DNA of 64,000 nt from Alsobacter sp046349155 (GCA_046349155.1 JAXMCW010000001.1:1116001-1180000); one strand, 5' to 3'; counted from the first letter of the stretch, positions 50,616 to 60,183 are shown. The notes: generated by a model from the sequence alone, not told the origin. Numbers and translations: made by a program.

Positions 50616-52587
50616 GGGCGCGCTGCGCTGCATCGACGCCGTCACGACGACGGTCGTCGAGGCGCTGAAACCGCCGCCCATCCTGACACTCTCGCAGTGG
50701 GCCGAGCGCTACGCCTACCTGTCGCCGGAGACCTCTGCCAAGGGCGGGAAATACCGGGCCTTCGGCTACCAAGTCGGCATGATGGACGCCATCACCGATC
50801 CGGCGGTGCGCCAGGTCACGGTGATGAAAAGCGCGCGGGTCGGATATACGAAGATCCTCGACCACGTCGCGGGCTACTTCATTCACCAGGATCCGTCACC
50901 GGTCCTCATCGTGCAGCCCCGCGTCGAGGACGCGGAGGACTACTCGAGGACGGAGATCGCGCCGATGCTGCGCGACACGCCCGTCCTGGCGGAGATCGCG
51001 GGTGACCTAAAGGCCAAGGACTCGCAACAGCGGATCCTGAAGCGGGTCTTCCGGAACGGATCCTCGATCTCGTTCGTCGGCGCCAATTCGCCGGGTGGCT
51101 TCCGCCGCATCACGGCCCGGGTCGTGGCGTTTGACGAGGTCGATGGCTATCCGCCCGACGGCGCCGGCGAGGAAGGTGACCAGATTGCACTCGGCACCAA
51201 GCGAACCGAGACGTTCTGGAACCGCAAGATCATCCTCGGGAGCACACCGACGGTGAAGGGCGTGAGCCGGATCGAGAAGGCCTTCGCCCGGTCAGACCAG
51301 CGGCGGTACTTCGTGCCGTGCCCCCAGTGCGGACACCGGCAGACGATCAAGTGGTCGAGCCTCCAGTGGGATCAGGACGAGGAGACGGGCGAGCATCTGC
51401 CTGAGACCGTGCACATGGTGTGTGAGGCCTCGGGCTGCATCATCGAGGAACATCACAAGCCCTGGATGGTCGACAACGGGGAGTGGATCCCGACGGCGGT
51501 CGCACAGGACGCCAGCCACGCCGGCTTCCACATCTGGGCGGGCTATTCGCTGTTCCCGAACGCTTCGTGGCCCAACCTCGTGGCCGAGTGGCTGCGCGTC
51601 TACAAGGACCCGCACCTCCTGCGGACCTTCAACAACCTGGTGCTCGGCGAGACGTGGGAAGACGCAGGAGAGCGCGTCTCCGAACACGACCTGCTCGAGC
51701 GACTGGAAGACTGGGGCCCGCACGCGCCGCCCGGTGTGATGAAGGTGGTGCTGGGGATCGACACCCAGCCCGATCGCCTCGAGATCGAACGCCTGGGCGT
51801 CGGCGTCGGGGAGGAGACCTGGTCGCTCGATTTCAAAACGATCTACGGCGACCCTCAGGGCAAGAAACTCTGGGAGGACCTCGACGCCTACCGAGCGATC
51901 CCGACGATCACCGCCGATGGCCGGAAGCTGAGTGTCGCGGCTGTCTGCATCGACTCAGGAGGAGCGAATACCCAGGCGGTCTATGCCTACTGCCGGGAGC
52001 GCGGTCGTGATCGAGTCTGGGCCATCAAGGGCGTGCCCGGGCCGTCCAAGCCGATCTGGCCCAAGAAGGCGAGCCGGTCGAACCGGGGCAAGATCAACCT
52101 CTTTGCCGTCGGCGTCGACAGCGCGAAGGAGAGCATCTACGCCCGGCTGAGGATCCAGGAGCCCGGGCCGGGCTACTGCCATTTCCCCGCCGGCCGGGAC
52201 GTCGACTACTTCAAGCAGCTAACCGCCGAGACGGTGATGACCCGCTTCAAGAAGGGCTTCGCCGTCCGCGAGTGGGTGAAGAAGTCGAACCAGAGGAACG
52301 AGGGACTCGACTGCAGGGTCTACGCCTATGCGGCCTTTCTGTCCCTCGGAGTGAACTGGGGACGAGAGATGCGGGCGGCCGAGTTTGCTCCCCGGGTGAA
52401 GGTCGAGGCCGTGCCTCTGGCAGAGGCCGTGACGAACGCGGAGCCCGTGCCAGTCGCGCAAGCAAGCCCGCCGGCACCGGCCGCACCTGTACCTACCGCG
52501 ACAGCGACAGTGACCACTGCGCAGCCGACACAGGCGCCACGACGACTTTTCCCGCGGCACTCGCTGCCTGGGTTCAAACCGAAATAG
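50569..52587 (+). CDS. Terminase large subunit, GpA family
   Basis: The roughly 672-residue packaging motor has LSQWAERYAYLSPETSAKGG, the atypical Walker A VMKSARVGYTK, Walker B VVAFDEVDGY, a zinc-knuckle region FVPCPQCGHRQTIKW and a nuclease domain (VLGIDTQPDRLE, then CIDSGGANTQAVY). This is the lambda gpA type that makes cohesive ends. The start is uncertain: TTG 50569 gives a 47-bp overlap; no ATG lies close. Confidence 0.93.
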   Translation: MTLQHPQTSSGNGYSRGALRCIDAVTTTVVEALKPPPILTLSQWAERYAYLSPETSAKGGKYRAFGYQVGMMDAITDPAVRQVTVMKSARVGYTKILDHVAGYFIHQDPSPVLIVQPRVEDAEDYSRTEIAPMLRDTPVLAEIAGDLKAKDSQQRILKRVFRNGSSISFVGANSPGGFRRITARVVAFDEVDGYPPDGAGEEGDQIALGTKRTETFWNRKIILGSTPTVKGVSRIEKAFARSDQRRYFVPCPQCGHRQTIKWSSLQWDQDEETGEHLPETVHMVCEASGCIIEEHHKPWMVDNGEWIPTAVAQDASHAGFHIWAGYSLFPNASWPNLVAEWLRVYKDPHLLRTFNNLVLGETWEDAGERVSEHDLLERLEDWGPHAPPGVMKVVLGIDTQPDRLEIERLGVGVGEETWSLDFKTIYGDPQGKKLWEDLDAYRAIPTITADGRKLSVAAVCIDSGGANTQAVYAYCRERGRDRVWAIKGVPGPSKPIWPKKASRSNRGKINLFAVGVDSAKESIYARLRIQEPGPGYCHFPAGRDVDYFKQLTAETVMTRFKKGFAVREWVKKSNQRNEGLDCRVYAYAAFLSLGVNWGREMRAAEFAPRVKVEAVPLAEAVTNAEPVPVAQASPPAPAAPVPTATATVTTAQPTQAPRRLFPRHSLPGFKPK

Positions 52588-52600
52588 CGCGAGACCTCCG

Positions 52601-52837
52601 ATGGCCATGTTCGACGACTTCACGCTCGAGGAGCTTCGAGCGTTCCGGACGAGTCTGGCCCGGGCCATGCTCAATGGCATGCTCACCGTCCGGCACGGCG
52701 ACCGGATCGTGACCTACAAGAGCCAGGCAGAGCAGGAGAGGGCGCTCGCTCTGCTAAACCAGGAAATCGACACGAGGAGCAGCAGCAAGAGCGTCGGGTC
52801 GGTGATCGTCGTGGCTCGGCCGGGACTTGGCTACTAG
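52601..52837 (+). CDS. gpW-like head-tail joining protein
   Basis: A 78-residue protein (FTLEELRAFRTSLARAMLNGMLTVRHGDRIVTYKSQAEQERALALLNQEI) with the helix-hairpin-helix pattern of lambda gpW. The gene order terminase-gpW-portal is that of lambda. The stop TAG shares its G with the portal GTG start. Confidence 0.85.
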   Translation: MAMFDDFTLEELRAFRTSLARAMLNGMLTVRHGDRIVTYKSQAEQERALALLNQEIDTRSSSKSVGSVIVVARPGLGY

Positions 52838-54651
52838 TGGCCGGCTTCCTCGCCCGCCTCGCGTCGGTGTTCAAGGCCCACACGCCTTACACGACGACCG
52901 GCTTCGGGCCGCGCTCAGTCGCATTGCGGGCGCCGGCCTACGGACCCAACACGGCGCTGGACTATTCGCTCACTGGCCTGCGCAACCTGTCGCGCGACCA
53001 GGTGCGCAAGAATGCGCTGGCCGGTTCCGCGGTCGAGCGCGTCGTCAGCAACGTCGTGGGAACCGGCATCAAGCCCAAGATCGCCGACGAGACGATGGCG
53101 AAGCTTTGGCGCGCCTGGACGGACCAGAGCGCGGCGGATGGCCAGCTCGACTTCTACGGCCAGCAGCAGCAGATCATGCGCGCGGTCGTGGAATCCGGCG
53201 AATGCTTCGTCCGTCTCCGAAACCGGCTTCCGGTCGATGGCCTCGCGGTCCCGTTGCAGATCGAGGTGCTGGAGCCCGAGTTCATCCCGGTCCAGTGGAA
53301 CCTCGCGGCTGATAGCGGCGGAGAGATCCGGCAGGGCATCGAGTTCGACCCGGTGCTGCGCTCCAAGCGGGTCGCCTACTGGGTCTATCCGCGGCATCCC
53401 AACGATGCCGGCGTCGTCCAGGTGGACATGTTCCCCGTGCGTGTGCCGGCGTCGGAGATCCTCCACATCTACTGGCCAGGGCGCCCCGGCCAGGTGCGTG
53501 GAGAACCGTGGCTCGCGCGCGTCCTGGACAAGCTCAACGACCTCGACACCTACACCAAGGCCGAGCTCACCCGGAAAGGCCTTGCCGCACTCTTCGTTGG
53601 ATTCATCCGACGGGCGATGCCGCAAAACCTCGAGCTCGACGACCTCGTCCAGATGTACGGGGAGGGAGATCCCAACGACCCGATCGCAACACAGATCCAG
53701 AACGGGCAGGGCGTCGTCACTGCGAGCGCCGGCACGTTCCAGGTGCTCAAGCCAGGCGAGGACGTCGAGTTCCCCACCGTGCCCGACGTGGGCACGAGCT
53801 ACGACCCCTTCATCCGCTCGCACCAGAGGGACATCGCGGCCGGGATTGGCATCCTGTTCGAGCAGCTGACGGGCGACTACTCGACCGGCAACGACCGGAC
53901 CTGGCGAGCCGCGGTCACGGAATTCAGGCGGCGGTGCGAAGGCTGGCAACACCATCTGCTCGTCTACCAGCTCTGCCGGCCGGTGATGACGCGATGGCTC
54001 GACATGGCGATCGTTTCGGGCGCCGCATCGGTTGCGCGCGCGGCCGAGCTGGCGGGCGTCGAGTGGACGCCACAGGCGTGGCCCTACATCAACCCTCTGC
54101 AGGATGTGCAGGCCCGTGAGGCGGAGGTCCGCGCGGGCTTTACGTCGCGCACGGCGGTTGTCTCCGAACGCGGCGAGGACGCGGCCACCGTCGACGCCGA
54201 GCAGGCGGCGGACAACGAGCGAGCCGACGCCGCCGGGGTGTCCTACACCAGCGACGGGCGCAACCCCACCAACGGGCCCACGCAGACCGTCGAGACGGCC
54301 GCCGCGCAGGCCGCCCAGGAGGCGGCCGCGGAATCGGCGAAGGCGAAGCAGGCGGCCGGCAACGCGCAGGCCGCCCAGCTTGACCTCTTCACGGCCTTCC
54401 TGGCCCACAAGCCCAAGCCGGCCCCGGCGCCCGAGATCATCGTGCAGATTCCCGAGCGCCTCGTCGTCGACGCCGTCAAGGCGCAGCCCGCGACGCGAGC
54501 CGTGATCGAGACGAAGGACGACGATGGGCGCATCCTGACCATGCTGATCGAGCCGGTGTCGGGCAGCGGCCCGCGCTTTCGGCGCACTGTCGACTATGAC
54601 CCCGCAACCGGTCGGATGACCGGCCATCAGGACGAACTCATCAATGGATGA
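52837..54651 (+). CDS. Portal protein, lambda gpB family
   Basis: The 604-residue portal protein has ALDYSLTGLRNLSRDQVRKNALAGSAVERVVSNVVGTGIKP near the N-terminus and GILFEQLTGDYSTGNDRTWRAAVTEFRRR in the clip/wing region. It forms the dodecameric ring for DNA entry. The C-terminal 150 residues are Ala-rich and poorly conserved. In lambda the protease/scaffold and capsid genes follow; here they do not. Confidence 0.93.
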   Translation: MAGFLARLASVFKAHTPYTTTGFGPRSVALRAPAYGPNTALDYSLTGLRNLSRDQVRKNALAGSAVERVVSNVVGTGIKPKIADETMAKLWRAWTDQSAADGQLDFYGQQQQIMRAVVESGECFVRLRNRLPVDGLAVPLQIEVLEPEFIPVQWNLAADSGGEIRQGIEFDPVLRSKRVAYWVYPRHPNDAGVVQVDMFPVRVPASEILHIYWPGRPGQVRGEPWLARVLDKLNDLDTYTKAELTRKGLAALFVGFIRRAMPQNLELDDLVQMYGEGDPNDPIATQIQNGQGVVTASAGTFQVLKPGEDVEFPTVPDVGTSYDPFIRSHQRDIAAGIGILFEQLTGDYSTGNDRTWRAAVTEFRRRCEGWQHHLLVYQLCRPVMTRWLDMAIVSGAASVARAAELAGVEWTPQAWPYINPLQDVQAREAEVRAGFTSRTAVVSERGEDAATVDAEQAADNERADAAGVSYTSDGRNPTNGPTQTVETAAAQAAQEAAAESAKAKQAAGNAQAAQLDLFTAFLAHKPKPAPAPEIIVQIPERLVVDAVKAQPATRAVIETKDDDGRILTMLIEPVSGSGPRFRRTVDYDPATGRMTGHQDELING

Positions 54652-55054
54652 CGCGACCTTCTCGGCCGCCGCGCAGAACGCGCGGCTGGCCGCAGTCCTG
54701 GCGCTGCTCGATAGCGGGCCGGGGCCGGCCACGCTCGCCCTGTACGAAGGCGAGAAGCCCCTGCGGCCCGACGATGCGGCCAAGGGCGCCCGGCTTGCCA
54801 CGATCACCCTGGGGCGGCCCTGCGCGCTGCTTCCTGCGGGCGGTGAGCTTGTCTTCCGCGGGCCGATGGAATGCCCCATGGCCGAAGCCACCGGCGATGT
54901 CGCCTGGGCGCGGCTTTCGGACGGCCTTGGTCGCGGGGTGCTCGACGTCACGGTCGGCGGGCCCGGCGACGTCGCGGCCATCCTTCTCAACGACGTGCGG
55001 ATCGCCAAGGGCGGCCCCGTCAAGGTCAACGACTTCGTCCTCGTGGAGCCCTGA
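54644..55054 (+). CDS. Small phage structural-type protein
   Basis: A 136-residue beta-rich protein (AAAQNARLAAVLALLDSGPGPATLALYEG, ATGDVAWARLSDGLGRGVLDVTVGG, AAILLNDVRIAKGGPVKVNDFVLVEP) resembling short proteins found in tail-fibre regions of siphophages. It overlaps the portal stop by 8 bp. The exact role is unknown. Confidence 0.65.
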   Translation: MDDATFSAAAQNARLAAVLALLDSGPGPATLALYEGEKPLRPDDAAKGARLATITLGRPCALLPAGGELVFRGPMECPMAEATGDVAWARLSDGLGRGVLDVTVGGPGDVAAILLNDVRIAKGGPVKVNDFVLVEP

Positions 55055-55057
55055 ACC

Positions 55058-55321
55058 TTGCCGCATAGCGCTCCACACCGCGCCAGGATTTCAGCCGCCA
55101 TGAAGGGCAAGCCGAAATCAGCCGCACATCGCGCGGCGTTGGCGAAGGCAAAGATCGGGAACAAGAACGCCTTTGGTCACAGGCTGTCCGCGGAAGCAAA
55201 AGCAATAATTTCAAAGAAAAAGCGCGGGCATCCGATGCACGCAGACCCGGAATATAGAAAAAAGCAACGTGATAACATGCTCCGCATATGGGCGGAGCGA
55301 AAGATCAACGCAAAAAGGTGA
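55058..55321 (+). CDS. NUMOD3-like DNA-binding motif protein
   Basis: An 87-residue basic protein with two helix-rich repeats of the NUMOD3 kind (HRARISAAMKGKPKSAAHRAALAKAK and EAKAIISKKKRGHPMHADPEYRKKQRDNMLR), usually found at the end of homing endonucleases. No nuclease domain is attached. The second half is unusually AT-rich. TTG 55058 keeps the full first repeat; ATG 55100 is the alternative. Confidence 0.55.
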   Translation: MPHSAPHRARISAAMKGKPKSAAHRAALAKAKIGNKNAFGHRLSAEAKAIISKKKRGHPMHADPEYRKKQRDNMLRIWAERKINAKR

Positions 55322-55327
55322 TGCGCC

Positions 55328-55759
55328 ATGGCGTCATTCTCGAAGTATAACCAGTTCGTCGAAGACCTCGCGAAGAAGGTCCACAACCTGAATTCCGACA
55401 CCTTGAAGGTGATGCTGTCGAATACTGCGCCGAATGCCTCGACGCATGCGGTGCGCGCCGACTCCTCCGAAATCTCGGGCGGCAACGGCTACACGTCGGG
55501 CGGCAACGCCGCGGCCTTCTCGGCGGGCGCGCAGTCGGGCGGCACCTACAAGCTCGTGCTGTCGGACCCGACGGCCTGGACCGCTTCCGGCGGCACCATC
55601 GGCCCCTTCCGCTACGCGATCCTCTACAACGACACGCCGACGTCGCCGGCCGACCCGCTCATCGGATGGTGGGACTACGGCTCGTCGATCACGCTCGCCA
55701 TCGGCGAGACGTTCACGGCCGACCTCGACGGCACCAACGGCGTCTTGCAGATCACCTAG
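55328..55759 (+). CDS. Conserved phage structural protein
   Basis: A 143-residue protein (MASFSKYNQFVEDLAKKVHN, GPFRYAILYNDTPTSPADPLIGWWDYGSSITLAIGETFTADLD). This compact beta-rich family recurs in tail/fibre regions of proteobacterial phages; its exact place in the virion is not established. Confidence 0.75.
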   Translation: MASFSKYNQFVEDLAKKVHNLNSDTLKVMLSNTAPNASTHAVRADSSEISGGNGYTSGGNAAAFSAGAQSGGTYKLVLSDPTAWTASGGTIGPFRYAILYNDTPTSPADPLIGWWDYGSSITLAIGETFTADLDGTNGVLQIT

Positions 55760-55764
55760 CCGCC

Positions 55765-56124
55765 ATGGTGGATCGCAGCTTCGCCGACCGCGTGAAGGAG
55801 ACGACGACGACGACCGGGACGGGCGACGTCACCCTTGCGGGGGCGGCGTCGCAGCACATCAGCTTCAACACCGCCTTCGGCGTGGGGCCGTCCTTCGACT
55901 ACGCGATCGTGGGGCAGTCGGGCACCGAGTGGGAGGTCGGAGAGGGCCACCTGTCGGGCTCGACGACGCTGGTTCGCGACACCGTCCGCGCGAGCTCGAA
56001 TTCGAATGCGGCGGTGTCGTTCAGCGCGGGCACCAAGGACGTCTTCTGCACGATCGGCGCGACGTCGATCAACAAGCTGACGACGCTCGCCGAGGCGCGC
56101 AAGGTCGCGGCGCTGCGCCTATGA
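55765..56124 (+). CDS. Tail-fibre-type N-terminal domain protein
   Basis: A 119-residue protein beginning MVDRSFADRVKETTTTTGTG with GEGHLSGSTTLVRDTVRASSNS and FSAGTKDVFCTIGA. This module normally starts long phage tail fibres, where it joins the fibre to the baseplate. Here it is a separate ORF overlapping the first glycine-rich fibre gene by 4 bp (ATGA), as if the fibre had been split. Confidence 0.75.
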   Translation: MVDRSFADRVKETTTTTGTGDVTLAGAASQHISFNTAFGVGPSFDYAIVGQSGTEWEVGEGHLSGSTTLVRDTVRASSNSNAAVSFSAGTKDVFCTIGATSINKLTTLAEARKVAALRL

Positions 56125-57458
56125 TCCTCGACGCCACGACGCGCAAGCTCCAAGTCATCCTGGCGGGCGCGAAGGCGACCAACGACTGCCCGGTCGTCGT
56201 CGATTGGGTCGACATGACCTCGGCGGCCACCACGCCGGGCCTGACGGCCTCGACGACCAATGGAACGAGCGCCGTCGACATCGTTGCGGCCCCGGCATCG
56301 TCGACGCAACGCAAGGTCAACGGCCTGTCGCTGGTGAACGCGGACACGGCGTCGATCACCGCGACGATCCGCTACAACGACAACGGGACCACCTACGACA
56401 TCATCGAGGCGCTTGTCCTGCCGGTCGGCGCGTCGCTCTCCTATAGCGACCGCGACGGATGGAAGGTGTCGCTGCGCAATGGCGCGGTGCGCCAAGCGCG
56501 CGCCGGGCTCGCACAAGAGTTCCGCTCCAACGGCACATGGTTCAAGGGCGGCTGCCGCTTCTACCTCGTCGAATGCGTCGGCGGCGGCGGCGGCGGTGGC
56601 GGCGGCGAAGGCCGTGCGGCCCCATCCTCGCGCTCGGGCGGCGCCGGCGGCGGCGGAGGGTTTCGGGCGCGCAGGCTCTTTCTCGCGAAAGACCTCCCCG
56701 ACGCCGTGTCGGTCACGGTCGGCGCGGCGACGTCGGCGGCGACGGGCGGCTCGACGGCAAATGGCTCCAACGGTAGCGGCGGCAACAACTCGAGCTTCGG
56801 CTCTCTCGTCATCGGCTATGCGGGCGGCGGCGGCGCGGGCGGCGGGCAGACGGCCTCGACCGGTGGCGGTGGCGGGGGAGGCGGCGGCGGAACGTCCGTT
56901 GGCACGAACTCCACGACGTCGGGCGGGGGGTCGGGAGGCAATGCCATGCTTGCGGGGGCGACCTCCGGGCAGGCAAGTGCGGACTCAGGCGGGGCTGGCG
57001 GCGGGAATGGAAACGCGGGCGGCGGCAGCGGCTATTTGGCCGGTGGCGGCGGTGGTGGCGGCGGCACAACCGGCAACGGCCAGAGCGGCGGATCGTCCAC
57101 CTTTTCCGCGGGCGGCGGGGGGAGCGGCGCCGGCGTAACGGCGGCGTCGCCCGGCGTTGCTAGTTCTGGCGGCGGCGGCGGCACGAATGGCGGTTTCGCC
57201 GTTGGGGCGGCTGGCGGCGGAACCGGCGGCCTGATCTATCGCGACGCGCAATCCGGCACGCGGACACCCGCCTTCTGCGGCGAGGGCGGCGGCGGCGGCG
57301 GATCGAACAACGGCGCTGTCGGCGGAGCCGGAACGGGCGGGGCCGGCGGCGACGGTGGCTTCCCTGGCGGCGGCGGCGGGGGAGGGGGCGGTGGAACGCC
57401 TGTCGGCGGGGCCGGCGGCAAGGGCCAGCAAGGCGTCGTAAGGGTCTGGGGCTGGTAG
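56121..57458 (+). CDS. Glycine-rich fibre/adhesin paralogue 1
   Basis: The 445-residue protein has a roughly 120-residue N-terminal beta domain (MILDATTRKLQVILAGAKATND...TPGLTASTTNGTSAVDI) and then a glycine-rich sandwich domain starting FRSNGTWFKGGCRFYLVECVGG and full of GGGGGGG runs. Such polyglycine-II domains form receptor-binding tips in some phages (T2-like gp38/S16). It is the first of three tandem paralogues. Confidence 0.8.
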   Translation: MILDATTRKLQVILAGAKATNDCPVVVDWVDMTSAATTPGLTASTTNGTSAVDIVAAPASSTQRKVNGLSLVNADTASITATIRYNDNGTTYDIIEALVLPVGASLSYSDRDGWKVSLRNGAVRQARAGLAQEFRSNGTWFKGGCRFYLVECVGGGGGGGGGEGRAAPSSRSGGAGGGGGFRARRLFLAKDLPDAVSVTVGAATSAATGGSTANGSNGSGGNNSSFGSLVIGYAGGGGAGGGQTASTGGGGGGGGGGTSVGTNSTTSGGGSGGNAMLAGATSGQASADSGGAGGGNGNAGGGSGYLAGGGGGGGGTTGNGQSGGSSTFSAGGGGSGAGVTAASPGVASSGGGGGTNGGFAVGAAGGGTGGLIYRDAQSGTRTPAFCGEGGGGGGSNNGAVGGAGTGGAGGDGGFPGGGGGGGGGGTPVGGAGGKGQQGVVRVWGW

Positions 57459-57459
57459 A

Positions 57460-58827
57460 ATGTTCCTCACCTCGACGTCGCAGAAATTGCAGGTGCTCCT
57501 CGACGCGGCGGTAGCAACGAACCAATGCCCGGTCGTCGTCGACTACGTGGAGTTCTCGGCGACCACGACTACGCCCGGCGCGCAGGTCGCCAACACGAAT
57601 TCGACGGCGCCGGTCGACGTCCTGGCCGCGCCGTCATCCGGCGCGCAGCGCAAGGTCGCCGGGCTTTCCGTGGCGAACCGCGACACTGCTGCAATCGCCG
57701 TGACGATCCGCCTCTACGACGGCGGCACGACCTACGACGTCGTCTCGGACCTGACGCTCGCGGTCGGGTCGACGCTTCACTTCGCCGATCAGCGCGGTTG
57801 GTACGTGACCGACGTCAACGGGGCCTTCCTGAATATGCCGGCCCCGGCCTATTCCGACGTGCGCGTCTACACGGCGAACGACACATGGAACAAGCCGGCT
57901 TTCGGGTCGATGGCGCTCGTCGAGTGCGTCGGTTCGGGCGGCTCGGGCGGCGGCGGCAAGGGCGCCGCGGTGTCCAACGTCCGCGCAGGCGGAGGCGGCG
58001 GTGGCGGGGCCAAGCGGGCGCTCGCAACCTTTGCACTTTCCGACCTTGCGTCGTCGGTCGCCGTCACCGTCGGCGCGGCCGTCAGCGGCGGCGGCGGCGG
58101 GGCCAACACGAACGGTTCGAACGGGTCGGGCGGCAATAGCTCGTCCTTCGGAACGCTGCTCGTGGGCTATGGCGGCGGTGGTGGCGGCGGGGGTGGACAG
58201 ACGGCCAACGTCGGCGGTGGCGGCGGTGGGGGTGCGGGGATAACCGCCGTGGGCGGATCATCCACGACGTCTACCGGAGCAAGCGGCGGCGGGGCGTTCG
58301 GCACCGGGGCCGGGGCCGGCGGCGCACCCGGAGGCTCCGTCAGCACGGAAGCCGGAGCCGGCGGCTCTACCGGCGGAACCGCTACCCAAAACGGCGGCTC
58401 ATCTTTTGGCGGCGGTGGTGGCGGCGGCAACGGCACGACTTCGACGGCCACGGCCGGCGCTGGCGGTTCCTCGTCTTTCTCGGCGGCCGGCGGCGGGGGC
58501 GGTGGGGGCATCAACTCAGCCAATCCAGGCACATCCCAGCTTGGCGGCGCAGGCGGCATCACCGGCGGATCGGCGACAACGGCCGGCGGCGGCGCGTCGG
58601 CGGCATCGATCGACACGGGCACGGCCGGCGCGAACGGCGCGGATGGTGACAGCAGCAAATGCGGCGCGGGTGGCGCTGGCGGATCGGCGCGGAACAACGG
58701 AACCGGATCGGCCGGTGGCGCTGGCGGCTTCCCTGGCGGCGGCGGCGGGGGAGGGGGCGGGGGCACCAATACGGGCGGCGCCGGCGGCGCCTCGGGCGCC
58801 GGCCGCGTCGTCGTCTATGTGTGGTGA
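57460..58827 (+). CDS. Glycine-rich fibre/adhesin paralogue 2
   Basis: The 455-residue protein keeps the same plan: N-terminal domain (MFLTSTSQKLQVLLDAAVATNQCPVVVDYVEFSATTTTPG), then VYTANDTWNKPAFGSMALVECVG and the glycine-rich part ending GGAGGASGAGRVVVYVW. It starts one base after the previous stop. Its N-terminal half is the most diverged of the three, and the loops between glycine runs also differ, as expected if these bind different receptors. Confidence 0.8.
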   Translation: MFLTSTSQKLQVLLDAAVATNQCPVVVDYVEFSATTTTPGAQVANTNSTAPVDVLAAPSSGAQRKVAGLSVANRDTAAIAVTIRLYDGGTTYDVVSDLTLAVGSTLHFADQRGWYVTDVNGAFLNMPAPAYSDVRVYTANDTWNKPAFGSMALVECVGSGGSGGGGKGAAVSNVRAGGGGGGGAKRALATFALSDLASSVAVTVGAAVSGGGGGANTNGSNGSGGNSSSFGTLLVGYGGGGGGGGGQTANVGGGGGGGAGITAVGGSSTTSTGASGGGAFGTGAGAGGAPGGSVSTEAGAGGSTGGTATQNGGSSFGGGGGGGNGTTSTATAGAGGSSSFSAAGGGGGGGINSANPGTSQLGGAGGITGGSATTAGGGASAASIDTGTAGANGADGDSSKCGAGGAGGSARNNGTGSAGGAGGFPGGGGGGGGGGTNTGGAGGASGAGRVVVYVW

Positions 58828-58830
58828 TCC

Positions 58831-60183
58831 ATGATCCTCAACGCGACGACCCGGAAGCTTCAATTGGTCCTCGCGGCGGCCAAAGCGACCGCGGATTCAC
58901 CGGTGACGGTGTCCTACGTCGACATGACTTCGACGGCGACGACGCCGGGGCTTACGCTCTCGACCACGAACGGGACGACCGTCGTCGACATCCTGGCCGC
59001 GCCCGCATCGGGTGCGCAGCGGAAGGTGAATTTCCTGTCGCTCTGCAACGGCGACACCGACTTCATCTCGGCGACGATCAGGCTCAACGACAACAGCACG
59101 ACCTACGACCTCGTGGCGGGCCTGCTGCTCGCGCCGGGCTCTACCCTGCAATTCACCGACGCCGACGGATGGACCGTCGTCGACGGGGCCGGGACCGTCG
59201 ACATCGCGCCCGGCATCGCGTCGGACGTGCAGGTCTTCACGGCCAATGGAACATGGGTCAAACCGGATTGGGCGACCTATGTCCGCGCCGTTTGCGTCGG
59301 CGGCGGTGGCTCGGGCGGTGGCGGCGAAGGCCGCGCGGCAGGCACGATCCGCGCAGGCGGCGGGGCTGGCGGGGGTGGGCTCCGCGCGGAGGAAATCTTC
59401 CTCGCTGACGACCTGCCGAACGTCGTCAGCGTCACGGTCGCGGCATCTACGCCCGGCGGGCCCGGCGGCGCGACGGCGGCGGGCACAGGTGGCCTAGCAG
59501 GCTGGAACAGCATCTTCGGAAAGTTCCTCACCGGATGGGGCGGGGGCGGAGGGGCGGGCGGCGGCGTGACTGCCTCGACGGCCGGCGGCGGCGGCGGCGG
59601 CGGCGGCGGAACCGCAGTCGGCAACCTAGCTTCAACCTCATCGGGGGCCGCAGGGGGCTCGGCCTTCCTCACCGGATCGGCGGGAGCGAACACGGCGACC
59701 GCTGTCGGCGGCGGCGGATCGGCGGGCGGCACCGCGCCGGCCGTCGGCGGGTCATCCTTCCTCGGCGGCGGCGGAGGTGGCGGCGGGTCCACATCAACGA
59801 ACACGGCGGCGGCCGGCGGGTCGTCGGTCTTCTCAGCGGCAGGAGGTGGCGGTGGTGGATCTGGCGGTGAGGCTGCCTCGCCCGGTACTGCACGACAAGG
59901 TGGTGCAGGCGGAATTGCAGGTGGCTCTGCCACCGCAGCCGGTGGCGGGGCTGCGGCCGCATCCGTCAACACTGGCACGGCAGGGGCCGATGGGACGGCC
60001 GGCGACAGCACCAAGTGCGGGGGTGGCGGGGCTGGTGGATCAGGCAACAACGCAGGCACCGGCAGCGCCGGGGGCAATGGTGCGGTCCCAGGTGGTGGCG
60101 GTGGCGGCGGAGGTGGCGGCACGTCGACGGGAGGCGCTGGTGGCGCTGGCGCGGCAGGAAAGGTGTGGGTGATCTCATGGTGA
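58831..60183 (+). CDS. Glycine-rich fibre/adhesin paralogue 3
   Basis: The 450-residue protein has MILNATTRKLQLVLAAAKATADSPVTVSYVDMTSTATTPG, then FTANGTWVKPDWATYVRAVCVGG and the glycine-rich domain with C-terminal GGAGGAGAAGKVWVISW. It is closest to paralogue 1 in the N-terminal domain. Gene spacing in the array is 1-3 bp. Confidence 0.8.
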   Translation: MILNATTRKLQLVLAAAKATADSPVTVSYVDMTSTATTPGLTLSTTNGTTVVDILAAPASGAQRKVNFLSLCNGDTDFISATIRLNDNSTTYDLVAGLLLAPGSTLQFTDADGWTVVDGAGTVDIAPGIASDVQVFTANGTWVKPDWATYVRAVCVGGGGSGGGGEGRAAGTIRAGGGAGGGGLRAEEIFLADDLPNVVSVTVAASTPGGPGGATAAGTGGLAGWNSIFGKFLTGWGGGGGAGGGVTASTAGGGGGGGGGTAVGNLASTSSGAAGGSAFLTGSAGANTATAVGGGGSAGGTAPAVGGSSFLGGGGGGGGSTSTNTAAAGGSSVFSAAGGGGGGSGGEAASPGTARQGGAGGIAGGSATAAGGGAAAASVNTGTAGADGTAGDSTKCGGGGAGGSGNNAGTGSAGGNGAVPGGGGGGGGGGTSTGGAGGAGAAGKVWVISW

